A stretch of 64,000 nt of DNA from Siphonodentalium dalli (GCA_032622095.1 CP136067.1:178098556-178162555), one strand, 5' to 3'. Shown: positions 11,086-24,982, numbered from the stretch's first letter. Translations and numbers: made by a program. Notes: generated by a model from the sequence alone, not told the origin.

Positions 11086-12560
11086 AATACATATGAGTGG
11101 ATGATTTATAACAGTCGCCACCCCCTCCCAAAATTACTAGTAACTATTACATACTAGTGTAAATAGCAGGATTCCTTTATAATTTAATACATATACATAT
11201 GTTTAATTAACCCATCCATGTTTATTATGGTATGTAGCAGTGGTGAATGAGGAAGTTATTATTAATAGAATAATTATTATGATGAGACTAAAGGGAGAGT
11301 CAAGTGACCGGTTTTGGGTGGGGGGTTTCCAGTCAGACATCTACAGCAATGGTTATATTTGAACAAACCGAAGCAGCCACATCATAAAACTTAACTGGTG
11401 GCTGGATTAGGTAAATTATCAAATTCTGCTATAAATGTATATTCTTGAGAATTTATCTTTTTCTGGAATTTTTAAACATTTGACTAAGTTTGAGAAATCA
11501 GTACAAAATTAAAAATAAATACCCCAATCTTATAATGGAACAAATTCCAAGTCTACCCACAAGATAACTATGTAAGTTCTTCAATACCGCACAGTCACCA
11601 GATGGTCACACCCAGAAATATCTGCATTTCTGCATCTTTTTTTGTGGAGATTTGCATGGAGTTGCCCATTCACAATTGGTCACTTGCCCCCCCCCCCCCC
11701 TCCACACACTATCATTGATAATGCTATTAGGGACATTACCTCCCTCGAGAAGTCGCTCGTAAGCTGTCTTCCGGTATTAAAAAAAAAGGCGTCCCGACCA
11801 TGGAACCGGAGCGGGGTGTTGCAATCTATGGAATCACATGACACTCGATCTTTATAGATCTTTTTGGATTTCGCGCTAAAACGAAATCCGAATAAATAAG
11901 CTATCATTTAGTGCTCAAATAAATAACCGGGATCAATTAGAACATGATAAAAGAATTTTTCGAAAATTAAGCGGACACAGTAATTGGGGTTAAATGCAGT
12001 TCACGTGGATAACAAGTAATGTTTGAGACAGAAACAAAAATGATTTACCTGCTGCGCTCTCATCGGCCACGCGCTAGAATACCTGGTAAAAGTTAATGGC
12101 GAACGAAATTTTATAGTAGCTATAAATAGACAAGGGTTCGTTTCACTGAATAGTTCTCACTTCCGCTTTAGATCCAGATCTGAAGCACTGTGACGCACGT
12201 TTTCGCGAACGGGACGCTTTTTACGAAGCAAAGGCTATACTAAGAATATATTTCACTTGTTTATTTTGTGGTAGGTGAAGCTAAACATTGAATACGTATA
12301 TTCTGAGTCCCATGGAATTGTTCCCATTGTCTCCGACACAACTTATCAATTGTTGTGATTACTTATATCAGTTTCACTTTCTGTTTCACACCTAAGTACC
12401 TGGTCAAAACAGCTGATCGCTACAGGTGTTAGATTATATTTTATTTTGTTAGCAGCAATAAACACGTTGAAAGTGTAATTTTACACAAAATAGTATAACA
12501 TTATGTGAATATAAACTGTATGTATAACATAAGTAAAAGTGGTTTATATATATCATACTG
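11086..12560. other. Non-coding stretch
   Basis: Nothing recognisable apart from a C12 run at about 11689-11700 and a small GGATTTCG...CGAAATCC hairpin near 11870. The two ~70-codon frames near 11650-11900 lie over each other and have no family features. Confidence 0.5.
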
Positions 12561-12563
12561 TGT

Positions 12564-12723
12564 GCATTCAAGCCTTGAAATCGTGTGCCTGTCATTTGCA
12601 GAATGAGGTCCTCAGAGGGTGAAGTTGGTGATGCTATAACACGCTATACTGGTTAGCATCACTAAATTTGCCCTCTGGGGACCTCATTCTGCAAATGACA
12701 GACACTATTTCAAGGATCGAATG
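12564..12723. mobile_element. 160-bp hairpin MITE
   Basis: Two arms of about 70 bp, each reading CATTC..CCTTGAAAT, then TGTCATTTGCAGAATGAGGT, then an AGAGGG / GTGATGCTA block, in inverted orientation around a short loop near 12636-12655. The arms differ at a few positions. No ORF. Superfamily not determined. Confidence 0.8.
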
Positions 12724-15181
12724 TATAATATATGTAATAATCTCATTGAAAGCTGTGATGTGTAAAGTATTGTAGTGACAGTCACAGGCATTCTAAACAG
12801 TTGTGGTAGAGCACAGGGGTGGGTCTTTAGTGAACCATCAGTCGCTATAACACAAACATTTATGGGGCTCTGAGTCTTGGTCAGGCAGGGTCTATAGTAA
12901 ACTGAGCCTACCTATAAATTAAAAGTCTTCATCATGCATTTATTTGATACTGTACTCATGCTAAACGGAACACATTCCATAATTGAGTGATATCATATTA
13001 TATATTTTTGCAAAAATTGAGGACCTCACAATTAGCCTACATAAACACTACCTCAATAAAATTAAGCCGATTTAATCCCTTCTAATTAATGGGGCCGACT
13101 TCGCGTAGGGACGTCTTCGTATGGGCCCGACTCCGTGGGGGGGGGGGCGACTTCTCCAGATATCGCCCACTTACCTTACTATAAATGGACTTCTTGTACA
13201 AAGTGATGGAGAATAGATGCATTAAATTTATATTTATTAAGATCTCAAGGCCTGTGGTGACAGTACATATTATTGAAAATCAGTTGGTTGCACTCACTGT
13301 CCCCAGACTGTCATACAGTGTATGACTGAATGCTATCAGGATAACATAATAACAAGCCCAATGCCCATTTATTTCCAATACATGGTGCTCAGGGGGACAC
13401 AGTTTTTAGTTACCGTAATTATAAGGGAGAGGCAAGTTATACATTTTGAACTTCACATTCTTGGAGTTCTAAAGAAGTGAAAGGCAATATTATCAAGATC
13501 AAATCAAGGACATTCGATAAAGTGAGCCGGATTGTCATTCACATAACTTAGCTGCAGCATGCTGTGTCATTCTATAGGCTGCTTTCCAGATATTATACAT
13601 TCTGGCAAAATGTTGCAATTTTCTTCCCTTTTTCCATGTTGTCCGCCACTTGCCGCTCATGGCACATTCATTGCTGACAATTAATTCCATCAATTCCATC
13701 ATATTTCAACAGAATATAACCTTAAGTAAGACAAGGACACAATATTACCTAACTGAGTGAATTCTGGTGTGTTCTATGTCATGGGTTCGACTTTGGAGCA
13801 TTTCTCGAAATATGAATTTCTCATGTCTTAAAACTGAAATTTTTTCAAAGTCAATTTTTCTAACTTAGACCAATTCTAAGTAATGAAACTCAATCAAATG
13901 GTTATGTTTATGTTCTTAATTACTACAATACCCAAAATATTTTAACAAAATCTCAAATACAAAAAAGTTTGTTATGTTGCTAATGCTATGGTTATTTAAT
14001 GGAACTCACCTTAAACGTTTATATCACTCACTGAAAGTTGTCACAGTTGTCATGTTGTGCACGATCAAGCGTGCCTTCCAAACTTTTACACATTATATTT
14101 CCACAATAGAAAGTACCAGTAAACTGATTAACAAGTGAATTTATGTGGAACACAACGACGTAACATATTCCAGAGATGACATAAAATATATATATTCTTC
14201 AACATCTCAAACACATGATATTATAAGTAATCAATGTCGAAAAAGCATCCGGCACATAAAACACAATTGGTCACCACGGGTTTTTTTTTTCTTTTTCGCA
14301 GGTGTCTTGCGTTCTTCGCACGAAGTTCTGCTGCAGAGGTTATTAGGTCATCGACTCATCGCTGTGATGTGGGGTGCGATAATACTATTTTGTCCGTACA
14401 GCAAGCGCCAAAACCGACTGCTTGTGTAATACAGATAGCTTTATGAACAGTGTATATGACAAGTTAAATTCGTCCTTTCCTGTCTGGTTCAGTTAAATTA
14501 GCATGACTTTGCATTATGCTTGCTTTGTAAGCAAGCATAATACAATTGTTTTCTTTTATCAATCATTCATTGACCAGAAATATAGATGGTGTCTATGTAT
14601 TACGGAATTATGTAATATAAATATAAAGGCACCACCCGGTAAAGACACTCTCGCTCTACAGACGCGTATTAATCATTGCACAAAGTTAGCATAATTCATG
14701 AATTCGTACCATAATTTATTTATCGTAGCTAATACCTTTATTTGTGTTGTTGTTTTTGTTGATTTTCTCTATATAGACATAACCGATCAAAATTATGTTT
14801 TAACCAAGGTAATTATAACGTTTTCTTATCATTGAGTTATAAATGGAAATTTGCTTCGTAATTCACGCCGTGAACATGGGAAAATCCGCGCATGGTCACT
14901 AACAGAAATAAACTTCGTTATAGGCTTAGAACTCAATTTCGGAAACTATATCCCTTAATCAATTGAAATCCTGTAAACAATTTCCTAAGTTCACGGTGTG
15001 AAACTATTAAAATTAATTTACCCACAAAAGAAAAAAATTACTATGAAAACATATATGCATCTTACAATGTATAAAACTGTTTACAGGTGCAACGTCGTGT
15101 GCAGACCGAACTCAAACCACTGGTATATGCTAACCGATCTGAACAAGGGCATAAATGTTATTACAAATATCATGAAACCAC
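12724..15181. other. Non-coding, possible LINE 5' region at the right end
   Basis: No gene supported. Contains a G12 run near 13137-13148 and a 13-bp stem hairpin at 14513-14541. The last few hundred bases may be 5' UTR of the LINE that starts at 15182. A 66-codon frame at 14998-15198 overlaps the LINE start in another frame and is unrecognised. Confidence 0.45.
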
Positions 15182-18100
15182 ATGATGGCCACCAATAACG
15201 TAACACTGAGTGAGGTTAGGGAAGCGCCTAATTTCGATCTTGCCGCCAAATGGACTAGCCTAGAGAAAGACGAAGAACCAACTTTGTCCATTTTTGATAA
15301 AAACAATTGCCGTTACTTCTCAACTTTACAAGCAAAAGATATTCTCAACAAGAAGAATAAACTGTCAATGTTTGGTCTTAACTGCAGAAGCCTCATTGCA
15401 AATTTTGAAAATTTACAAAATCTTTTATGTGACATGAAAATCAATGACAACAATCTTGATATAATAGCGCTAACCGAAACATTCATAATACACCAATCAT
15501 CGGACTTTAAACTCTCCGGTTATCATCCCATAGAATTTAAATCAAGGCCTGATCACGATGATGGTAGGCGTGGTGTTGGTATTTACATAAGAGACACTAT
15601 TACGTATAAAAACAGACCCGATCTATCAATATTTATCCCACATGTTATTGAAACTGTGTTAATTGAGCTTGAATTCGGAAAACATGAAATATATATCATA
15701 GGATGTATTTATAGACCTAACACGGCACCAAAAGCTGACTTTGACAAGTTTGCCTCCAAATTCGACGAACTCTTAGATATAATAACAAATCATAAGACTT
15801 ATATAATCGGTGATTTCAATATCGATCTACTAAATTTCGATGCGCACAATAAAACAAACGACTTTTTAAACAATGTATTCACACGAGGATTCGTGCCCAT
15901 GATAACAAAACCGACAAGAATGACCGATCACTCAGCGACCCTTATCGATCATATATACAGAAATAATCTTCGAAACGAACACTGCTCTGGTATAGTTACA
16001 TGTGATTTGTCAGATCACTTTGGGGTATTTCTCACTGACACCGAAGGTCACAACGGACATAACCGATTCAAAAACCCACATGAAATCATGCGCACTCCCA
16101 GACGAAACTTTTCCCAAGAAAATATTAATAAATTCAACGATACTCTTAAATCGTGTAATTTCCATTCGGTTTGTAATTGTAATAATATAGATCAAGCATA
16201 CGAAAACTTTTTGGATATCTATTTGACAGCATACAATGTAGCTTTTCCGCCCATTACCCGAAACATACCCAAAAAAATCATCAAACGCGAACCATGGATG
16301 ACCACCGGATTAATAAGATCTTCACTTAAGAAACAAGAACTATATACCCATAAACTAAGCTCGCCCTCCTCCATCCATACGAATTCCTACCTCAAATATC
16401 GACAACTATATAACAAACTTATCCGGAAAAGTAGAAGCATGTATTACTGTGAGATATTAGACAAGAATAAGTATAGTTTAAAAGAAACATGGAAGACCCT
16501 CAAAGGTGCAATAAAACGAGACAAAAATACGGGTGGCTACCCGAATGTTCTACATGATAACAACATACAATTTACAAATCCTGACACTATCGCTGAAAAA
16601 ATTAATGACTATTTTTCCAATATAGGTCAAAAAAACCACAGAACTTATTGAAAATCACACAGATGTAAATTTCCTCGATTAATTAACGAATAGACAAAGC
16701 AACGAGCTAAATATTACGCCCACCAAAATCCAAGAGGTTATTTTAACTTGCTACTCAATGAATGGAAAAACCAGCAGTGACTTCAATGGAATATCTACAA
16801 AACTGATGAAGGAAACCATATTTTCTGTAGCACCAGCATTAAAGCATATATTCAACTTGTCGTTCAAACAAGGTCATGTTCCCAACAAAATGAAAATAGC
16901 TAAAGTTGTACCAATACCGAAAAATAGTGAAAAGGGGGATATAAACAATTCTCGTCCAATAAGCATTCTTCCCGCATTTTATAAACTACTCGAAAAACTC
17001 ATGCAAAAACGTTTAGTTGATTTTTTTAATGAATCGGATATCTTATTTAAACATCAGTACGGATTTCGCCCAAACCATTCAACTTTTCATCCCATCGTTC
17101 ATCTACTGGATCATGTTGTAAAAAATAACGACAAGCCCACGAAAGATTCCACCGTAGCCCTTTTTCTTGATCTGTCCAAAGCTTTTGACACAATAAACCA
17201 CGAAATCTTACTTACAAAAATTGAACATTATGGAATTAGAGGCATGGCAAACAACTGGTTTCGAAGCTATCTCAATGAGAGACGACAATACGTAGAATTC
17301 AATGGAAGCAAGTCATATCTCCTAAAAACATCATGTGGTGTTCCTCAGGGATCCTTACTCGGGCCCATAATTTGTCTCCTCTACGTGAACGATATGTCAA
17401 ATGCAACTACTATGGATCTCTTATCATATGCCGACGATACAACCCTTATGACCAGTGGACAAAATGAAGCGTTAATCCAAAGTTATGTCAATAACGAATT
17501 AAGAAATCTATCTGACTGGTGTTGCTGCAACAAACTAGCCATCAATGCTAACAAAAGCAATTATATGCTCTTGCATCCACATAACAATGACAAAAAATGG
17601 AATACAATTAAAATATATCTCAATGGAGCCGAACTTCTACGGATAGTGAACATGCGGAGCGAATCGTTTGCCAAATTTTTAGGTATCCATATAGATGAAA
17701 ACCTGACCTTTAATAAACACATTTCTATTGTATGCTCAAAAATGGCACATGCAATTTATTGCATTAATAAAGATAAACATTTTCTCCCGAGCAAGGCTCT
17801 CAAAACATTATACTTCGCCCTAATTCAAAGCCACTTAGTTTATGGCATCCAAATATGGGGACATGTAACAGCAGTGAAGAAACTATATTTATTACAAAAA
17901 CGAGCCATGAGAATTATATGTAACAAAAAATATAGAAGTCACACCGATCCTCTTTTCAAACAAGAAAACATTTTAAAAATAGATGATTTACATAAATTAC
18001 ATGCATCCATGTTCATCCATGATTGGTACTACGATCGCTTACCAGTGTCTTTTTCTGGTATGTATGACAAGAGAGCAGAACCAAATAGACGACAACCTAA

Positions 18101-18392
18101 TCCTATAGTACAAAAAAAATTCAGGACCATCTCTTTTTCTAAAGTTCTCCCATACCATTCATTCCCCTTTATGTGGAATTCCCTTGAAAGTAAATATACC
18201 TCTAAACAATCAAGACATGTGTTCCGAAAACGTTTGAAAACGATATCATTAATACATATCCAGCTAGCGTGCGATGCAAAAACCGAAGATGCCCTGATTG
18301 CACAAACGATACATAATTTATCTGATAAAAAAAAAAAAAACATTCCCAAAACCTCAATCACATTATTCCTACTCGGTTCAACTCACACATGA
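15182..18392 (+). pseudogene. Nearly intact LINE ORF2 (endonuclease-RT), one frameshift and one stop
   Basis: A Jockey-group-like LINE distinct from the 2A element. The first 489 codons hold the APE endonuclease: MFGLNCRSLIANF at 63-75, LTET with E99, GDFNIDLL at 210-217 and SDHFGV at 277-282. The frame is lost in an A7 run at about 16629-16635. The next frame carries on without loss of homology, has one TAA at 16680-16682, then runs open to 18392. The second part is the RT: SRPISILP, motif A FLDLSKAFDTINHE, GVPQGSLLGP and YADD (residues 224-227 counted from the ATG at 16758). An A13 run near 18329 may have altered the C-terminus. Two disabling changes in 3.2 kb indicate a young but dead copy, unless one is a sequencing error in the homopolymer. 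Confidence 0.9.
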
Positions 18393-18711
18393 ATATTCAT
18401 AGTATTCATTCATTATATTGACCAAGTAGGTGCCCATACATATGAACCACTTTTCGTACCATCGCCCTAACAACGCCTATATATAAAAAAAACCAGTCTG
18501 CACACGATCAACGTAACCTAAAAACAATCAAATTAATTCGGCCATCTTCATCATATAATCTGTCACCACATCCAGGGGTGATAGGAAGACAGTCAGTCAT
18601 GACTATATCACCCCTAGCAATATACATGTATAGTCTATCAATATTATATTTATTTGTAATTGTACTTTCCATGTGTGTATATTGTAAATAAAATTATCCT
18701 ATCCTATCCTA
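18393..18711 (+). other. LINE 3' UTR with (TATCC)n tail
   Basis: Follows the RT stop and ends in AATAAAATTA plus about three TATCC repeats (18693-18711), a typical short-repeat LINE tail. The minisatellite begins at the next base, so this marks the 3' insertion boundary. Confidence 0.7.
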
Positions 18712-19420
18712 TCATACAGTCACTCCTTGTATACCTGTTCACCTCACCATTGGCCACGCAGTCACATCCTGAAAACATTCCCCTCACTAGTGACCATATA
18801 GTCACTCACTCTATACATATCGGCCACGTAAATAGTCATATAGCCACTCGATATATACATATACATCCATACATGACCATCCTCACGCTCATCAATGATC
18901 ATTCAGCATACATCAGGTACACATATACACATTATGACTACTATACGCATAGCATTACACATAGCTGCACATCTATTTAACCATTCAACCCACCCATGAA
19001 CATACTGACAACACATGTATACATGTACACCTACATGTGACAATGCAGCCACACAAGGTACACATGTACATCCCAACCATGAGCATACAGTCACTCCATA
19101 TATACATAAACACCCATATGACCATGTAGGTACTCTCGTGACTTACATAAACCACAGCAATGCACATTGAGCTACATTGTGTACACATGTACTGTGTAGT
19201 CATAACCATACATCCATACAGTCCCTCCCTGTATACCTATTCACCTCACACATGACCATACACTCACTCCTTGCACACCGATACATCTAACCATGGTCAT
19301 CCCATTCATGACCATATAGCTAACCATGTACACATATTCACATCATTCATGACCATACAATAACTCCATTTATACATATTCACCTCACCTATGACCACAC
19401 GGTAACTCACTGGTTGCCAT
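18712..19420. repeat. Diverged ~42-bp minisatellite, array 2
   Basis: The same unit as at 1040-1830 (CATACAGTCACTCCTTGTATAC, CACCTCACCATTGGCCA, CATGACCATATAGTCACTC), on the same strand. It abuts the LINE tail on the left, so the LINE probably inserted at or in the array edge. Predicted frames of 60-106 codons are translations of the repeat. Confidence 0.75.
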
Positions 19421-22207
19421 CTTGACCTCCACCCTGTATCATGTTGATCAATTTGTATCCTAATAGGCCAGAATAGCAAGAGATTATGATTAATTTCAGT
19501 TCCGTTTCAAAGTTCTGCCCATTTGTTAAAAAAAATATAGCCAGTATCCAAAACTTAATTTGTTATGCCCCATAAGGAAATTGGACAACCAGAATAGAAC
19601 ATTTAGTTGTCAGTTGATTAGCTAACATGTATAATAACCAAGTGAGTCACAATTTGATACATATTCGGAAACGCAGAGAATAATGTTTGGCATATTTGTA
19701 TAAAATGGTTGCCATTTTGAGTAATTTGGCTTATAAATACATTAACGTGACACTTTAAGGTAGATCAAAACAATAAACACGTTTCACACCAAACATAGTT
19801 ACATTTTACTTGAAATTTTGTGTGCCGTTATTTATGTCAAGTTTGTGAGAGTAAAATCCAATATTTCTGGTAATGTCAGTGGTGACAATAATAAGAATTA
19901 ATTAAGGTGCATCACACATGTTAGTGTTCAATGTATAGAATGCAGAATAGCCAATGTTATACATCAATCACAACTTGAAAGCGATTGCGGGGCATGATGG
20001 GTCAATATCTACCATTTCCACATTTTGGCAGCCAAATATGCAGAAGAATGCAGTTGTTGGGTTCCATACCTTCAAGGTAATACTTACCTTTCATTGTTGT
20101 TCCGAAAAGGAAAAAAACACTTCTGGATGTTGCTGGAAAGACCATCAAGATATATGGAAGTCATGGCTTATTTAGGAACGAATTGGGTTTTGGACAGTGA
20201 CACGGTTAATACAATCAAGGAGTTAACATGTGCTTAATATACATGTATGGTCCACATTAGAGAAAAGTGAATTAAACTAGGTGGGTACAGTTCCAGCAGA
20301 AGTTCGAGAATCAGCAAAAGGTAGTTGATCTTTCGGCACTTCCACCATGTGAGGAATCTTGAATTCTACACTCAAAACGAGCAACCACGATAGAAAAACA
20401 GTGGAGACTTGCAACCGTTGCCAAATCAAAACACTCCCGATGTAGCACTTCAAAGATGGACGGCCGATAGGCAACCTGAGTTGTTTGAACCATTCTTCCC
20501 GTGAGATGTTGCACATAAATTCTATTTGATGAAATTGACAGTGACATTGAAGATGAGATTGCATAATCCGTTGGTAGTACTATGACAATTTATGATATGA
20601 ATTCTATCAACTAGTATGAACGACCTTTCAAGTTTAGTATACCATACAATAGAAAGCAATGAGAACACTATCTTGTGGTAGTGTTAATTTTTACTTTATT
20701 TATTAATTCTGGTCTGGTACATGTCTGATATTGGTGATGAATTTATGATTATTGTGGTGCATGTTGTGCAGCTGTATCTATAAAACTGACAAAGTCATGG
20801 GATTTTTCAAAACGTTTTCACTTAAAAATAATCAAAATTTTAGTTAATTTACCCCCCAAAAAAATCAAATATTTAAACAAAATAGACTCAACCATAACAT
20901 AAACCTTCTCATATACATGATAATTCCATGATATATGATAATACTCTGAATTGGTTAACAAAACGGAACGAAAACGAGCTATTCTGACTTGACAGGTCCT
21001 TTCAGATAGAAAATCAGTTTTAGGGGTGTGGGTTAAGTTTTTGGAAATATATCGACTTTTTGGATATCATTGCTTGTGATGTTGATATTATTAAATCAGG
21101 TATATAATGTTGAAAATGTTGATATACCACCGAGAGCTTTATATACAAAAATGAAAATTTTATAGCAAATCTTCTGGAAAACTTTTTGAAAAAGCACTGC
21201 ATTTGTTTAGGCATTTTTGTAAATTTTTCACAAAATTTGTTGGATAATATAACTTTTTGCTCATCATAAATGTTAAGCAACCAAGAGAGAATAGATATCT
21301 GATATTCAAGTATATTTTATTCAACATTTGTCTTATTTTATTGGTTTTTCAGATTATACTGAAATTTGCAGGTCAAAAACACCAAAAAGGTAAAAAAAAA
21401 AATACCTCAGTGGATACCTCAGTGTTTTGGAACCCCCATGGGGCAAGGATAATTGGAGATAACGTCAACATTTCTATCAAATCGTGTGACACTACCCTCA
21501 TCTGTGGGCCGGTCTGATTTGCACGACATGGAACAGAAAATAGCGTTCTGTGGTAGTCTGTTCCTGATATGGGAGCAATAAAGAGCGTGTGTCTGACTTC
21601 TGAAAACGGCTGAGAAATGGCTGTGACTTTGGCAAGTGTTTATCAGAGCACATGAAGCCGGTGTATCAATAGTTCGTTTATTTATCGACCTATATATCCT
21701 ATCCGTCACTCCAAATTACCTTATTCGTCTTTACATGTGCGCAGTACTATCTTTCGCACACCCATCGGTGGGCGAATTTAAAACTGAGTAAAAAATAGTA
21801 CGATGCCAAATTGCCAAGTATAATCTATGTTCATGAATGATTAAATAGACAATTACGCCTATACATGTATGCATATACTTACATTCGGCTAACTAGTATC
21901 AATACCATTGCTCGCAATTCAAGGCACAAATCATAGTAACATAGACATTGTTGAAATTATTGTATAAGAAATATTAGGCCTAATATTCTAGGTCGCAAAA
22001 AAAATATGACGTATGTAGTTTGTAACACTTTCAGCTGTTTAGATGTCGTGAGTATGGTTAAAAGTATATAGAGGTTATTGCCCTGGCTTTATCGTAGGAC
22101 AGCGACCCGGGGTGAAATGATCCATGGTCATTGACTCGCAGGTTTGCTGGCCTCACAACAATGTATTATGCTAACCTGTTTTGAAGTACACAGGCCAATA
22201 TATGTGG
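19421..22207. other. Non-coding stretch with an inverted fragment
   Basis: No supported gene. Overlapping ~75-95 codon frames at 20277-20564 (minus) have no family features. The 19-mer GCGCAGTACTATCTTTCGC at about 21738-21756 recurs inverted at about 25195-25213, so an unassigned short repeat is present twice. Confidence 0.45.
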
Positions 22208-22457
22208 ACCTATCAACAGGCGACACATTGGAGTTAGTTGTTGGCTTCTATATACTTACATATACTTGGTTAAAGTCCAAGCAGGGGTCTTCTGGTCGAA
22301 ATATCTTACAGCGAACACTTCTTGCTGAGTAGATATGAGTATATGTTATTCTCCGTGGCTGCCTGTCTGTTAACTTGTAAATACTTGTATTAATAAATGT
22401 TATCATGTCATGTCTGGGAGTTGCCGACTTAGTGTGGAAGAACCTGGGAGTGTTATA
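22208..22457 (+). repeat. Left LTR-like repeat
   Basis: Shares the ordered blocks GTCCAAGCAGG, TCTTCTGGTCGA, CTTGCTGAGTAG, ACTTGTAAATACTTGTAT and TGTGGAAGA with 24724-24982. Contains AATAAA at about 22393, as expected for an R-region poly(A) signal. Both copies end in TTATA. Confidence 0.7.
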
Positions 22458-24723
22458 TCTCCGAGCTGGTGCCGTAAAACCAGGACACTACGTGGAATTC
22501 TTGGACATGGACTCGCGGGCAGTCACGGGGAAGGAAAAATGGTATGAGCCAATTTGCATATTGGCTGGTTCACACCCCTATCGATTTTTTTGGTTTAAAA
22601 TTGTTGCGTCAATTTTTCCATATACGGTATGCTTTGAACACTATCGTTGCGCCAAAGTTGTCTATGCATTATTGTGTTGCGTCTGGTCGAGTTGTTGTTT
22701 TAAAATAATTACGTCGATTTGAAATAAATGATATCTGGTCTGAATTTTTTTGCAATTGGCCGTAGTTATTAAATTTGACAAATGTTACCAGGTATAATAG
22801 ATGATCACTGGGATAAAATTAATGTCCATCGTTATGGTATCCGAGAATTGGAAAAGATTTGATGTTACAATCTGCACGAGAATTAGTCCCAGTGAATTAT
22901 AACAGTATGCATAAAACAGATGTAGTTAATAATAAAGTTCTCCCATCGAGTAATTTGTAGATTATATTAGTTTTTATTTGAACAATATGTGGGTAAAGAA
23001 AAAGTTGTTCAATGTCACAAAGTTATGGTTAGGTAATATAGACACTGTTTATTGAAGCCTATTATGGTATATATTGTAGGAATTGTCAAAAACAAATGTA
23101 GTCTGGTTTATGACACATAAGTATTGGTTTTAAAATAAATCTTTTGTGGTCTTTGTAGTTTGTTCTGAGCAAGTTGAAGGCGTTTACATATAGTATTAAC
23201 GCACTTTTGGTAAACTTGTTTGATGTTTAAATAAAATTATTTTTGATTAATGTAAATCACTGAACGAAAATGTTCTTGGAAATTCTTGTTAAACCGGTAT
23301 TAAATTGTCTCCCCATTATATAGGTTATATAGGTATGTAAAATGTACTGCTGATTTTAGGAATGTTTCAAGTTAATCATTATGATTTTAGTGAGTTCTGG
23401 TTTTGAACGAATTATGGTTTGAAATTATTTACAGTTGTTCTGTCGGTAAATTAAGTTTAGTTTTACTGTGCTTGGATGATCTATTGTAAAACGTTAGTTA
23501 TTTATGACAGTTTGTCTAGGGACAGATTGCGCCCAGAGAAATGTATGTTTTAGAAAGAAGTTAGTTGAAGTGATTCCAGAAATTTCAAATTAAATAATTT
23601 GTAGTCAAGATATAGATACTTGAAGTTTGAAGTATTCAAAACTATTGTTTGGGAATGTTCAGGTTAGCCAAATAGTTCAAATGTTTTGCAAGAATATTTA
23701 CACTGATGGTTAGTGGTATTTTGTGTTACGACACGCCCGGATTAGGTTAACATGCTGATGTTTAAAAATATATAGATCGATGTATATGTAACCACAAGAA
23801 CAGAATGTATAAAAAATTGATGGTGCCATGATTAAATCTGTTACGGGATCCTAGAGTGTCTGCAGGTAATACTGGATGTACTGACCTTATTTTCCATATC
23901 ATGTCTGAGAGTCTAGGGACGGCACAGGATATCCGGAATAGAATATATCATGAACAAATAACTCAATATAAAATCAGTTAGTGAAACACTGCTATGTTTA
24001 AAAGTGGATTCATGCAGATATTAGGGGTTTCCATACCTTTAACGGAAACGCCCCATAGAAGAAATTAAATCCATCCAGATAATCCTGATAATTTTATTGA
24101 AGAATATACTGATTAAAGACACAATTGGAACAATGGTAATTCACGACAATGTAATATTCCAGAACATAAGAATGATAGACACAGATGATTTTGACGTTTT
24201 ATTGTTGTTGAAAACATTGTCATTGAGAATATATACGTCCGTGCATCAGAACTCACATACAAGAAACCTTGAGTCGAGATAGAAAATTCACAAAGTCACA
24301 TGTTTTGGTAATTGGCATACGCTGGACAATGACGGTGGTCACTTCCATAGGAAGCCACAAATCACCCACAAATTACACCACAATGGATAACACTAGAAAT
24401 CAAACCTTGCCCCAGTGTATTACGTATTCAAACCAGACAAACTCTCCAAACGGGACAATAGGAGATTTTTCTTTCATTGACCGCACAAGAGGCTATACCA
24501 GATCTGAGGTTGCTGTTATATTTATTCACGCATGCTAAGTTAATTATGTCGCGCTGGACCAAGCAAACAATTTATAAATGCCCAACAACACTGAGAAATT
24601 GGTGCGTTTTAAATGTCGTCTCCATTGTGATGTTAAAGTGGTATATATGTACATTCCATTTAGCAGTTAGCTGAGGTCAGGAAAATAAAGTTTGTATGGT
24701 GCACTATTGATTTGTGTTAAAGG

Positions 24724-24982
24724 GGACATATCAGGATAAGAATGTAATGTAGGTTGTAGTTAGGCGTTGGCTCCTATATACTTTTTATACTTGGTGAAAG
24801 TCCAAGCAGGGTTCTTCTGGTCGAGATATCTTACGACGAACGGTTCTTGCTGAGTAGCTATGATTACATGTTATTATCCGTGGCTGACCTGCTATTAACT
24901 TGTAAATACTTGTATAAATAAATGTTATAATGTCATGTCTGAGAGTTGCCGATCTAGTGTGGAAGATCCTGGGAGTATTATA
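24724..24982 (+). repeat. Right LTR-like repeat
   Basis: Direct repeat of 22208-22457, preceded by the purine run AAAGGGGA. It carries the same AATAAA in TATAAATAAATG. Sequence after 24982 does not match the sequence after 22457, which fixes the right boundary. Confidence 0.7.

Larger units (their letters stand above)
22208..24982 (+). mobile_element. Candidate non-coding LTR retrotransposon (LARD-like)
   Basis: Two same-strand direct repeats of about 250 bp (22208-22457 and 24724-24982) bracket 2.27 kb. Ten bases after the left repeat comes TGGTGCCGTAAAACCAGG (22467-22484), which resembles the TGGTGCCGAAAC primer-binding sites common in BEL/Pao and some Gypsy elements. AAAGGGGA, a short purine tract, lies immediately before the right repeat. 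That is the order LTR, PBS, internal, PPT, LTR. The interior holds no frame above about 105 codons and no gag or pol motif, so the element would be non-autonomous. The LTRs differ at roughly one base in eight by eye, implying an old insertion. A target-site duplication was not clear. Confidence 0.6.

Noticed and set aside
11864-11900. Hairpin GGATTTCG...CGAAATCC followed by AATAAA, considered as a histone-type 3' end or terminator
   Set aside because: It does not match the histone stem-loop consensus and no histone gene is adjacent.
14145-14446. Two overlapping plus-strand frames of 94 and 70 codons with a nearby TTTTTCGCAG acceptor-like site
   Set aside because: No recognisable protein features; the T-run alone makes the acceptor look good.
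20277-20564. Two overlapping minus-strand frames of 95 and 78 codons
   Set aside because: They compete in different phases, have no motif and no splice support.
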